This document shows positions 44,259 through 55,773 of a stretch of DNA of 64,000 bases, piece after piece (position 1 is the first letter of the stretch; each line of letters opens with the position of its first letter). The DNA lies in contig JARGSG010000030.1 in NCBI GenBank assembly GCA_030374805.1, positions 372,001 through 436,000 of the forward strand, written 5' to 3'. The notes below the pieces were generated by a model. The model did no database searches. It was not told where the DNA came from and worked only from the letters and a program-made list of their open reading frames with translations. A program made the translations under genes and the position numbers. The DNA is from Gracilaria gracilis (lineage: Eukaryota > Rhodophyta > Florideophyceae > Gracilariales > Gracilariaceae).

Positions 44259-46345
44259 TTAAGACTCACCCATAGTATTTGCATAGGAAATAGCTGCCCT
44301 GCCAGCTGATCCGCCGCCGATGGAGGGAAGCGGAAGCCAATTCGCAGTGGTGCCGCGTTGGGAAGGACCACCGGGGTCACCAGAAGGACGTGCAGCGCCA
44401 TAGTAAGTAGGCGAGGCTACCGTGCCAGCAATCCGTGGGCTGGAGGCATGCAAAAGATGAATGTTCGTTTGACCAAGAGGGTAGGCTAAAGTCGGCGCGC
44501 GAGGAGCACCCACTAGTCTGCCAAGAAGAGAATCGCTGGTTGTGGGAGGCTGGTTTAGAGTTGTGGAGAGCTCACCATCGTGATGAGTCATCGAACGGTA
44601 CATTTCCGCTTGGAACTTAATACGGAAATTTCCAACCTGGTTGAGTGCCGCGATGTAGTGGGTATGACGGGGAATTATGAACTCGAAAAGCGACAGAGCT
44701 TCCGGGATAGGACGGGGACTGGGATGGTTAAGGCGAGACACGCAATTCTGCTGGATGCATATGAAGGCGTCAGTTATGGTTCGAGCGGTAACCGGCTCCC
44801 CGCCTCCCAAGGGTCTAGAAGTAACCACAAATGGTTAGGATGGTCCCGCAGATGGGGCTTTGCAAGGAAATGGAACAGACCGAATACGAGTAATGGAACC
44901 GCCAGAGGGAGAAGTGGTTGCTGGTATGAACACCTTAGGAGTCTCAACCACGTAACTGTACTGAACCTCGTTGGCCTGATCATCTGCTGGGTGAGTTCTC
45001 ACACCCTGAATACAGGTTTTCAGGGTCTCTTAGTGCGAAACTTCCCAACATTGGTCGTCATTCCAGGCATAATTCTCCGGTTTCGTCAGGTACCTCTCAA
45101 GATACTCAGTGGAAAAACCAGTACAGTCGACAATCTCAGCGACTCTGCAGTTGCTGATCAAGTTAATTACCCGCTGAGGCATTTGGAATAAGCGACCTAC
45201 TAGGGAAAAGCCTGATTGTAGATGGACGTCTCCGTACTTCGACAGTCTCACGTGATACCGTCTCGGGAGGCTAGAAAATCCAGAATGACGACCGATACAC
45301 CCCACTCACACAGAGCAATGGATCAAATATTAAAGGCCCAATCGCACTGAAGGTGGGTAAGGCTGCCAAAGTAGGCAAGAATCGGCAGCGTTGGAACGCA
45401 CAAACACTGAAGAACTTCATAGAGGTGCCACCATTCGGGTTGCTTGACAAACTACTTACGACGAGCCTCAAATGGTAGCAAGAGAAGCTCAGTGCAGTGA
45501 AAACCATGCATGGTTTGCACAAGGCTACGGCGGTGACGAATGTTGGACTCGAGTACAGTTTCTTTTCCCCACCGACGACGGTCGGCCCAGTACAAATTGG
45601 TTTAAGGGTTCGATAACGAAAGCAGTGCAATATCCACCTTAAGGTAGTCCGACGACGGTCCCAACTTTTTAGGCTACCAACGAGGTCACGAAAGTAGAGT
45701 AGCTCAGGATCGCACCGCAAATATGGTAAGTCCCTGGGAATACTTGCAGGAATGTAATACTTGAACAAAACATGCAACGCTCGATGCTGTAAATACTGAT
45801 ACTGACCGGGAGAGTGACGGGGCTCCTTATTCAGTTTCAGTGGGTTGAATAGGATAGAGTTAAAGCGATAGCTGTCCCAACTAGACCAAGAGGTTTAATC
45901 AGTGAAGGACGGGTCTCCGTACTTCTGTGCAAGAGCAACATTTATCGACATCGGCCAGTTTGTGAGGTTCATGAGCTCCAGACGAGTGTCCTGCGGCGCC
46001 AAACCAAAGGGGTTGCTTCTTGCCCTATCAGTGTCACTCTGGAAAACCAAGTATGGATCCTTGGTTGAGCCTAGTATTCACAAGGTATCCGATGACGATA
46101 TCGGCCGCGCCATGGCGGAGGCCGTCTGCGGTGCGCTCTGGCCGCGAAACAGACCCCGTGCCAAGAAACGACCGCGAACTTCATGGTAATTACCACGCTT
46201 GGTGATTCTGCGGCCGCTTCCGCGCGAGCTGGAGCCACGAACCGACATTGTTGGTGATGCAGGAACTGAATACGGGTGCACACGGACAGCGCTAGCGCAC
46301 CAGATTTTAACCGAGAACGGAGGCGACAGTAAGGGGCCTCCAAAA
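44259..46345 (-). pseudogene. Decayed antisense gene of gypsy-B, homologue of the gypsy-D antisense ORF
   Basis: Broken minus-strand frames lie downstream of pol, in the same relative place and opposite orientation as the 731-codon gene of gypsy-D. Shared patterns in order are RRYHVRLSKYG (gypsy-D: RLYHKYGQTKYG) near 45255, a following Trp/Asp block near 45100, TARTITDAFICIQQN (gypsy-D: ATLDDALLAARAW) near 44780, and GGGSAGRAA (gypsy-D: RGGSAAGRG) near 44300. The function is unknown. Similarity was judged by eye and is weak outside these blocks. Confidence 0.5.
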
Positions 46346-46848
46346 GCCGCCAAACCAGATGGTTCTTTCTTCACTGGACAAGGGGGTATTCATCATCTGA
46401 ATCGACCGAAATCACCTTGATTGGTCCCACGGAGCAAGATAACGCACCCGAAGGAGCCCGAAGAACCGAACCTGAGCCAGTTAGGAGACGTCCCCGTGGC
46501 GTCTGAAGCTCGGCATCACCTGCAAAGGTCGACATGAGAAGCCGCAAACCACGGTGGTGAAGCGATTGAGTAATGCCGTAGCAGCACCGCAATCAATTAA
46601 GAGCCTAAATGCCACAGAGGTTTCGTATAGATGCCAAAAGAGAAACCAAAGGGTGACGCTGTAGCTGCACTTCACTACGGAAAGCCCCAGTCGGTACGAC
46701 TTGGGAAACGCTACCAGCGGCCAGGCAGCACCACGACCGGCATCTCGCGACCTTTTCAGGTCGTCGGAAAGCCGAGAGCTGCCCTCTCGCGAAAGAGCGA
46801 CCGGCTTCGCTCCTTGTGCTGTACAGCCCCCAGACGTAGCTGTAGATA

Positions 46849-46875
46849 GGAGGGGGGTCTGTACTATAGTCGGCT
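46849..46875 (+). promoter_or_regulatory. gypsy-B polypurine tract and start of 3' LTR
   Basis: AGGAGGGGGGTC at 46848-46859 is followed by TGTACTATAGTCGG. Gypsy-D has the same arrangement on the minus strand: AGGAGGGGGATC, then TTTAGTATAGTGGG, the start of its 3' LTR. A purine tract directly before a TG-starting LTR primes plus-strand synthesis. The rest of this LTR diverges and its right end is not defined. Confidence 0.65.
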
Positions 46876-48762
46876 GACCAAAATGGAATTACCTGGGGTA
46901 CGCCGCATCTATGGAAGGCACTGGAAGAGCACCTAGTGGTTGTTGACTAATTTAGTGATGAATAAGAACAGTTTTAATTCTTAATTGTCGAATTATGGGT
47001 GCCAGAGGTAACGCACTTCGATTGCATCTCCCAGCAGCACAAGTTTCATTTTTGCTACGTCGTGTCAGTCGCTCTATTCAGCATAATTTTGGAGTGGGAG
47101 CTCTGCGCCCGTCATGGTAGAACTCAAGCACCTATTACGCTACAATACGTCTTTTTGGTTTCTACAGTCCACCTCGCAGGTTAGTGCCGTATCTCAGAGG
47201 ATATATTGCTTCTTCAGCGTTGCATACCGCATTCTACCAAATCGGGTGCAGTCAGCAGAATCATTGCATTGCGCCTGTCAATGGCTGGTGCTGCCACACC
47301 TTATACGACTCTCTCCATATTTCGCCCCCAAGATAGAGCCCCACGAGCGCTCCCTAGTACCAAGCTACTGGCTACTTAAACCTCTTGGGTTTACACCACA
47401 AGAAATAGCCGAATCCTATCTACTAAATATCTAAATTACCAGCAATGCTAGGCCCACTATCCATTGCAAACGTGTCACACTTCTACCGATGCTTTTCCTA
47501 TCGGGGCTGCATTGCGAGCCCGAGTGTACACAATGCACACCATGTACACCAGAATGGTGTTCAACAACCCCCAAGTTACTGTAGTAAGTGCGCAAGCGCG
47601 AAAACGACGAAGTCGGAAAAATAGCATTCAAGGAGGTCTGCACTACATTCCTCTCCTTTAGCTCAAACACTTCTCGGAGTCGACGGATACAGCGCCGAGT
47701 CAAGTTTTCCATCTTTGACGCCCAGTTTTGCGAGAGAGCTTCCGTTTCGCGGGGATACTTCCGCAATTGCAGTCCATCCATTTGGTAAAGAACGACACCT
47801 CCGCCAACATCCGATTCCTGAGACACGCGTTCTAGTTCCACCTAAAGTATACTGCCGGCTTTGCAGGTCCGTTTGCCACCGTGTGGGATGGCCTACTTGA
47901 AGCCAGGAGGCTCCACTGAAGTGTTTATTCATGAAAGTCTGTCTTGACCATGGAGTAGAATGTATAGACTCCTCCTCGAAATAGAGCTCATGTACGTGAG
48001 CTTGTACCAGCCTCAAACAATCTACTGAGGAGGGTTACTCCAGCATTAGCCCGAGTTTTCCACGCGTCAAGCTGTTTTGACACCGATTACAGTAAGGAAA
48101 GCGGTTTTCGGAAATCCTGAAAAGTGTTGGCGGTATACCTTCTGAAACAGCCCCGCTTGGAACAATCCCGGTACGTCATCAAGCTCCTGGACTACAGAGA
48201 TTTCATTTCCAAGCCGTAAAGTTGGTATTAAACACCAGTAAGTGGGAAAATGTGACCTATTTAAGTTCGGGCTAAAAGTAGAGGTCCGACCTGAAAAGAC
48301 GCCATAACTTCGGAACTATCCAAGAAAATCGAGATCTATTTTCACAAGGATGTTTAAATATATCTAGAATTGTCTGTTACCAAGCTGTTAACACAAAAAA
48401 GTATTATTTTCTGATATATCAGTTTTGGCGAAAACGCCTCCTCGAAATACTGTAGAGAGAATGTACTCGTATTCGAAAGAAATAGGCCAGACCCAGAAAA
48501 GACCAGCAATGGTTCCCAACGCAATATGCGGCCAACATAGGGACCGCAGGAGCGTTTACAGACCAGAGTACTCCGCAGTAAGCGGTAAGCGAAATAGCTT
48601 AGCAGCAACAGCAAACCGTTTCTGCCAGAGGCGTGTAGGCCGCCAACGGTTTTCAACCATTAAACCATCATTATGCGCACGTATATAGCAAAACATTCTG
48701 AAGAAAAAACCCGTGCTCACGAGCTCATATGAAAGCGAACCAGCAAGCTGGATGAAAACCCT
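46876..48762. other. LTR remainder and unassigned sequence
   Basis: Probably the gypsy-B 3' LTR at its left end. Minus-strand frames 47841-47431 and 48016-47663 overlap in different frames and have no recognisable motif. Confidence 0.35.
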
Positions 48763-51151
48763 TCAGGATGGTAAAAATCTAAAGTCGGAATCCAACTGCG
48801 TAGGGCGTGTAACCCTGTGATCCCACACCAGGTGCGAGTCATTACCGTATGATACGGCACGAAAATATACGTCATCTTCTTCCCGTCCACGTCGGATCCA
48901 CATTAATCTACTTGGGCGTTGTCTAAGGTTTCTCGTAGTCCGGTGTGAGTACGGCACTGAGACCGTACCACGCAGGAACGAGGCAGATGTTCTATTGGTC
49001 CACCTGTGTTCCATTCGAGGCCGTAATTTGGCTGATCACGTAATCTGGCACGTAAAGGCCCCGGCCAATCGTGTTGAAGTCACTTTCATTGTGGGTCTTT
49101 GATCGTGATAGAACATGTCTTTGAAGAGAGTATTGCGGTTCACTACAGTGGTGTCGACGCTGAGCGTACGGTTTGTTGAGTGCCCAATCGCTTGGTACTT
49201 CTCCCGAATTGCACGCCTGCGTGGACCTGTCTGACTTGGTGAGGGTGTCAACGCCTTAGTGCTTGACGGTGGTGTTCCGCAATGTGCGGAGAGGGGAAAT
49301 TGTGGTGCGTTCTCTCGCGAGTAAGCACCCTTGGGGTAGTTCTGCTCCACTCATGCAGAGAACAGCGGCGTTTTTGGCTCGTGACCTTTGAAGACCTCTA
49401 AAGGCGTTCTGTACAGCTTATGTTTTTGTTCGTTACACAAACCAAGTCGTTCGCAGGGAGAGTAGTTGAGAACACTCTGTACAAATTTCAAACACTTAGG
49501 TTTTTCTACTAGGCTCACCTTCGTTTCTGCGAGAAGTACCACGCATGAGCGTTTCATCTTGCGGAATATGCTCTGAATAGACCCAATTGCCCAAGGAAAC
49601 TGCTCAGTTGTAAAATAATCGGATAAGTGAAGTTCTTCTGCCAAGTCCTTCATTAGATTGTGGCGAAAGTGCGCAACTTGATCGAATATCATACCATCCC
49701 ATCTATGGAATGAATGGATCCATGTACGCAAGTTTTCAGAAGAATTGATACTGTTAGCAGTAACGACGGGACACAGCCAAACGAATCCACAAAGATCATC
49801 TCATATCAACAGAAAACAGCGCAAACCAGCAAAGCTTCTTCCCGTGTAAGCAAAAAGTCCATGTATTACTTGGTTCGGGCGTTTCGCAAGGATAGTTTGT
49901 CAAAAAGGCCTTTCAACAATCGCTCCCGCTGTTAAAAATAAGAATTAAAGAAAATCTCTCACAAAAACTTCGACCTTCTTCGAGATAAACTTCCACGTGA
50001 ATGTCTCCCTAATGATAATTCACGTAGCTGCAGCTCTCTGTGTTTCCGACTTCAACAATGGGAGACTACCGTGAACTTTAACTTCAGCTCCAAGTCATCA
50101 TCTGCTATCCATACCCGACCATTAAGGCGCAGAGTTTTATCGCCATCTTCATTAAATCCGTCTCCTCTTTCCCCCACTCGCTGAACCTCCCGTGTCCCTA
50201 TCAATTTTAGCCAATTAAAAGAGTCACTAGGTAGATGGATCTGCGTAAAAGTTATCAGTAAGCTTGAACTAGATCTTGGGGAGGGTTTTGACCGATATTC
50301 CTGTCCAACTAGTAGGCACATCCCCAAAAACATTTGTGTGTTCTTCGATGTGCTCAATGACATAATGAAATCTTTCCAAGCACAGGAGACGCTTCCGAAC
50401 CTTTGAAACAATATGCTTTCCACGTGATATTTCATATGCTGCAGGAGAAAAAACAAAAAAACATTATGATGAACAGTGAACACAATGGTGCGCGAGCGAC
50501 CAAGCTAAAGATAGTCGAGCTTCTTCAACACCTAAAAAACCACTTATGTTTCTTTCAAATACATATTACATCTCTTCCATATCTTCTGTGCATCAGTGAA
50601 TGCAACCTCCCAAATCCGAGAGACCCATGCTCCTGTGCCTCTATTGGACTCCCAAGCTGGTCGCCTTTGGTCAGCGTTATCACACCTCATCAAAAATTTT
50701 CGGAGTCGTCTGTAAAGATACATAAGACGCAATTTCCTTTCACAAAAAGAACCTAACATTACTACGTAGACTCTCTTGTACGTCTTGCAAGGAATCTTCA
50801 TGATCTCGCCCTCAAGAGAGACTACGTAAAATGTAAGCGTTTTAGAACCACCTTCTTAAGCTTGCCAACATTTGCATACGCTTTATCCATAGATCTGTTA
50901 TCGGCTGCATCCTAGCAACCAAACCTAGAATCCCATGGCCCATCCATCTACGACAATGGACAAACTCACACAGTTTGCGCCGTCTGCTGGCATTCCCGAT
51001 GAAGTTTTCTCTCCGTGTCGGGTCCATCCGGTCTCCATTTGAATCGATGACACGGTGCTACGAAAGGAGTTTCTTTTTGAAAAAAACTTGATTTCCTGGC
51101 GGAGAGGTACAATACTTTGTCCTGACATATCTTGAAGAACTTAGGGAACAT
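48763..51151 (-). pseudogene. gypsy-C pol fragment (different gypsy clade)
   Basis: Reading leftward: KLCEFVHCRRWMGHGILG and RMQPITDLW (RT thumb, 51000-50900) are followed by an RNase H remnant (50801-50544). LNGRVWIADDDLELKLKF, with a C-terminal His-Cys (50130-50052), is the integrase zinc region. The integrase core end is RHNLMKDLAEELHLSDYFTT and FPWAIGSIQSIFRKM (49620-49560), where the catalytic Glu of the usual GTVE motif reads Gln. RTPLEVFKGHEPKTPL follows, then C-terminal tail frames to 48763. Motif wording differs clearly from gypsy-A, -B and -D, so it is a second clade, reminiscent of gypsy elements with long integrase tails in oomycetes and algae. Frames are heavily broken. Confidence 0.65.
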
Positions 51152-51550
51152 CTCCAGCAGCGATTTCTCGTCTTGTTCATGCGAAAAGAAGTCATCTATT
51201 TTTAGCTTGAGTTCCTCTCGTATGTTTTAGAGGAGAGGATAAGTCGATCTCTGAAAGTGAGTTACTGAATTGTTCAACACAATAAATACCCTTTTCGAAA
51301 AATACACACCATCTGGGGTAATAAAGAAACATTTTCAATATAAATCGTCATTTAGTTAAAGTTTTCAGTACCCTGGAACTAGATCAACAGCCGCGAAGAC
51401 AGCACGAACTCCAAAATTCCTACATCTCTGCTTCTAGATTGGGTATCGCCCACGCGATCTTTTTCGTTGCCGCATTTAGCTGACGAAGGTAACTCGTAAG
51501 AATGAAATGGACCTGCCCCTTCTTGGGTAGCACTGCAGAGAAAAATTCGT

Positions 51551-51795
51551 CAGTGTTTTCGGAATGGTATTTTAGTATGCTAGATCGCTAGTTGGGAGAA
51601 TACAAGTCCGAAAAAACTAGCATTTTTGCAGTTTGCGCTAGTTGGCAAGGCGAAAAAAAGATTTTGGAAATTACATTCCCGTTCAGTGCAGTTCAAACTT
51701 CACTTATTGGAGTTGATGGCTATTTTTCAGTTCCCCTGTCACTGCTCGTTACTTTAAATTCCCCACATTCTTCGAAAACGCTCTCAAAAACTACC
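51551..51795 (+). repeat. Truncated end of a KDZ-family transposon
   Basis: Starts GTGTTTTCGGAATGG and follows the left end of the 16 kb KDZ transposon for about 240 bases, including TAGTATGCTA, AAAAAACTAGCA, GCGCTAGTTGGCAAGGC and the later GCAGTT blocks. It stops where an LTR-like repeat begins, so the element is truncated or interrupted there. Confidence 0.75.
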
Positions 51796-52273
51796 TGGGG
51801 AACACGGCCGCTTATCTGGACAAGTTATCGACTTCCGTCACTGAGAGCCACCAATCCGTCGTTACGGCCTTTTATTTATCATTCTTTTGTACATCTTTTC
51901 TGTTTTTCGTTTTACGGCCTTGCTAAACTTTGCCCTTTTGTACAGGTTTTCCCTTTTTGTTCCGAGATTACTCCCCGTTCTCAACAGTCTGTATTTTGTA
52001 GTGCGGCTCGTTTTGCTACCCTCTATCTCGCCTCTTTTTATGCGGGATACGCCAAACACAGAGGATTCCATTCCTTTACCTCCCCGATTCCCAACCTCGA
52101 CTTTCGTCTGTAAGTCAAAAAAAAGCGGCCCAGAGTTTCACGCGGCACGTGTCGGCCTCATCGGAGGGTTCTGCCACTGCTCTGCTCCAAGAGAGAGCAA
52201 GAAGGAACACCTTGTGTGCGTACTTGCTGGCTCGGTTTGTGTTCTTTCTTTCCGTTCCCGACTTTGCCCCACA
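51796..52273 (+). repeat. About 480 bp LTR-like repeat, copy 2 (TG...CA)
   Basis: Starts TGGGGAACACGG, ends TTGCCCCACA and matches 36929-37408. It is flanked by KDZ-end sequence on the left. It is probably a solo LTR, but a target duplication was not found. Confidence 0.6.
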
Positions 52274-52496
52274 GTTTGCCCCAGGTGCCGACTCCCACCT
52301 TCGTCTGCAGTATCATGTGGTGGCAAATCAAGCACTGCCATCGGTGAAAGTCAGTGCCTGGAGTCCGCCGCAGGCTGCATCATTCATTGTAGGGTTGCCC
52401 AGAGGTCATCGCATGCCCCTGTTTGGTCAAATCAGACCTATGTACTCTAAGAAAAAATGTGAAAGGATTCCTCGCTCTTATTTGCGTTGCTGATGC

Positions 52497-53765
52497 TCAA
52501 AAGTTAGTAGATTTGCGTGGATCATTCGAGAAAGCATTTTCACACCCCAAATGTCCCTGCGTAGACTGTTCACCGTGTACTGCGCCGCTTGCGGTAAAAG
52601 CCGGTGTTCTTGTCTCACAGCCGCCAATCATGCTGTCCAATGCACGTACAACTTCGGCTGCGAAGAGATTCGGTTGATTACAAGGCTGCAGCGTTAAAAT
52701 CGAACGGTTCATTCCTGGAAATGTTCCAGGAGTAACTTGAACTATTGCCATTGATGATAGCGAAGATGATGATTGGAACGTTGGTACGTTCTGGTGATTG
52801 TGTTGCAGTCCATACCGTACAGGAGAAGATGATGCAGGCACGTTAGCCTGATTCGAAAGTTGGTCTGCGCTTCGAAATGCTGTACAAAACTTCCCTCTGA
52901 CTTCATGAGACGTTCCCAACGAAGGCAGTGATGACGTATATGGTTGGGGCTGACGAATAGATGAGTTAAAAGTACGATGCGACCACGCACGACGAATAAC
53001 GGCTCCCCGCCTCCCAAGAGCTGCACATTGATCTACAAGCCGCTACAAAATTGGTGGTTGGACGATGATTGTTGCTTTTGCTGCAGAACACAATAACGCA
53101 ATGTTGTGTTACATGAAGTAATTGAAGCCGACATGGTGGAAGAACATGTAATGCTTAACCGGCGCAAGAGGAAGCAGTCGATACTTGCTACAAATCATCA
53201 CGTCCAGTATCTACTGCAGTTTCTTTGTCAACGTTTCAAAAAGGCCAAGCATTTGCTTTCTTTCCATTCGTGCCACCTCGCGCTTTTCTTTCTCGATAAT
53301 AGTTTTCTGCTCTTCCAGCTCAATTCTACTATTTGTTTCCTTCATTAAGGCCTCGAAGCCCTTCAACTCTTTTTCATTTCTGTTTTGTTCAATCTGCTAA
53401 CGTTCGCGTTCGATATCCATTCGCTTCTGCTATGCCTCTTTGCGCTCCTTTCTTTGCTCTAAAATCAGAGCAGTAAAATCATCATGCAATTGCAAACGTT
53501 TTGTGTAGTATGTTCGTTCTCTCCGATTACACTTCGACGAACGTTTATCATCGGTCAAACTTTCCGAAATGCCTCTTTTGAGTGCCTGTTTGCGAATTCG
53601 CTGACCAGCTGCAATCAAATATTTCCATTTGTTAAGCTGAGCTTCTTTTTACAGCCGGTTGGGTTCAGCTTTCTCGTCCACTTTGACTATCAAGTCGCCT
53701 AGAAGAGCCTCTTTTTCTCCATATTCTTCTAAGATACCGGTGGCGGAATCTTTTTTCATCAAATA
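52497..53765 (-). pseudogene. Trihelix/Myb-like coiled-coil transposon accessory protein, decayed
   Basis: From about 53765 leftward the frame reads DLIVKVDEKAEPNRL, a stop, then LNKWKYLIAAGQRIRKQALK, which resembles a trihelix/Myb-like DNA-binding segment (53650-53560). A long charged coiled coil follows (ALILEQRKERKEA, ELEEQKTIIEKEKREVARM), down to about 53220. Below it, 52919-52497 encodes a Ser/Gln-rich stretch ending GAVHGEQSTQGHLGCENAF. Whether both belong to one gene is unclear. Proteins of this type accompany Harbinger- or hAT-like transposases, but no partner can be assigned with confidence. Confidence 0.4.
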
Positions 53766-54556
53766 TGCTTCCAGAGACCTATGAGTTGTTAAAAACGACC
53801 GTTAAGGGTCTTGGCTGTCGTAAAAATACCGATAAGGTGTGGGGTCCGCCTGGTAGAGGGAGCGCGCGACGGCTCAAACTAAAGGGAAAAACACACAACC
53901 AATATGGTAGTAGGGCACCTAAAACCCGCAGGGGCAAACGGCGGGGCAACTAGTCTAGAATGTGTAGGTGTTTTGTAGTAGACGTCGACGCGTGGTAAAA
54001 ACTGGATGTTAATAGAGTAGCAAGTGACCGAGATGGTATAGTTACTGCACAAATGATGCCTGACTTTACAATACCCGAGGGGGAAGGCGAAATGCCCCAC
54101 AATATATACAAGGTGCACCGACGCCCATCTACCATGCGGGCATGACGTCATCGGTTGCGCCCATGACCTACTGTTATAGGCCAGCTATGTTAAGCTTAAA
54201 TAAATTAGAAATTAGAAATTATAAATTATAAAATAGAGAATACGAATTGGTTGAAGTGCAGCTAGCCCTTTCACTCCCAACATCTTATCAGATACATATA
54301 TGTTTTAGTTATTTGCAACGTGAGTTGCTGATTGGTGGTAAACTACATCTGAGAGCCTGCAAAGCTTTCAGCTCCGGTCCACCCAATGAACAAGATATTT
54401 GTACTTTGAGTTATTTATCTGATAGGGTTCCCCACATGATTGGTCGATTATCGTTTCCTAACGCCGGGAAACAGATAAAAGTATGTCGTTTCTAGGCGTC
54501 TGCCCGTAGTGATCCATTTACGGTATTCCAAACGGTAGAATTCACGTCCTCAGTGC
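53766..54556. other. Stretch without recognisable genes
   Basis: Short frames only. An A/T-rich run of TTAGAAATTATAAATTATAA-type sequence lies at 54205-54235. Confidence 0.4.
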
Positions 54557-55285
54557 ATGTGCTCTGACATGCAACATTCATGCAGCTGCAGTACATCTGA
54601 GAAAGTTTTCGTTTCACCTTACTTCAGTTGTACTAACAACTTTTCCGTAGCCGGACGAGAACTGGACGTGCATCCAAGCGCACGCAAGGCCAAAATGTAC
54701 AACGCAGTCTCCAGCGATGCCAGCACAGACCTTGACAATAACGAACCTTCAGATACGGTTCTTTTTCATGCAGAGCTCAACAGGCAAAGAATGGAAACAC
54801 TAGATGACTGTAATACTGCTAATTTTGAAATCACCCCCGTGATTCCTAATGAAATGAGTAAACTGGAAACCATACCGTACTGCAGAAGATGGTTATCTGT
54901 CTCCGTACTAAACATTCTGAAGCGCCAATGAGTCAAACGGGCCAAAGAAAGTAGTGTGAAAGAAACAAAACTAATGTCGCTGTTTTTGAATACCTCCTTT
55001 ATGGAGTGCATCCGGTCCTGGACAATTGCCCTTTTATTGAGAAGAGGAAAAAAAAATCTTACAAGAATGGAACTGCAGGCTTTCCGTGGGCTTGAAATAG
55101 CTATTTCGCTTACAAGGATGAACAGTATCCAAAATTATTGGGGAAAAAAGATGTTTAATGGAATGACCGAATTTCCTAAGTTAATGTCCAAAACTCGTTT
55201 TTATGACGTCCGTGCTGCTTGGCGGTTTTACTGCCGTTACGAGCACGATATGGCCATTGAAGTAGGGGTCGATTCGGACGGCTAG
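54557..55285 (+). pseudogene. piggyBac-type transposase N-terminal fragment
   Basis: Two plus-strand frames (54557-54931 and 54956-55285) are in sequence. The second carries LQAFRGLEIAISLTRMNSIQ, YWGKKMFNGMTEFPKLMSKT and RFYDVRAAWRFY, the pattern of the piggyBac family (aflGl, YW, f...MSr.RF..I...lhF). The first is acidic and Ser/Asp-rich, like piggyBac N-termini. The catalytic Asp region that should follow is absent, so the gene is truncated soon after 55285. Confidence 0.65.
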
Positions 55286-55773
55286 CCATTTGGATTTAGC
55301 CGATTCATTTAATGCTATTTCCTACCGGAGCGCTTTTGGACGGTTCTTACAGGTGGCGGTACCCACAGATGACCAATCAAAGTGAGCCAAACATCACACA
55401 AGTCAAAACCCGATCATGTTACGTAGTCGTTTGGCACTGGTTTGGACTCGCAATGTCGCGACACCTTACCCAGTTGGATCCATTGGCACGACGACCAAAC
55501 CAAGCGGTCTCCCATTCCTGCTCATGTAGATTAAAACCGTTTTGTACCGCTTCCAAAAGCTCTATCGTTGACTGGTTCAAAGTTCGAACAACTATCATCA
55601 TCGCATCTCGTGAAGTGTCCACTTTGTAGCACGATGGAGACCACAAAAATCCGGAAACCTGCAAAAACTCCGAAGCCAATCCGACAACCTCATTCCTTTG
55701 CATTGAAACAAAAGAGGCAGCAATAGAAGCAGTTAGAAAGATTACATCTGGGAAGTCAACTGCGTACGAATTA

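Larger units (their letters stand above)
37409..46900 (+). mobile_element. gypsy-B: Ty3/gypsy chromovirus-type retrotransposon
   Basis: Plus-strand gag, protease, reverse transcriptase, RNase H, integrase and chromodomain remnant follow in canonical order from 37597 to 44148. A decayed antisense gene (44259-46345) and a polypurine tract at 46849-46859 come after. It is the same family as gypsy-A (matching gag motifs) and shares the antisense gene with gypsy-D. Frames are interrupted many times. Confidence 0.85.
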
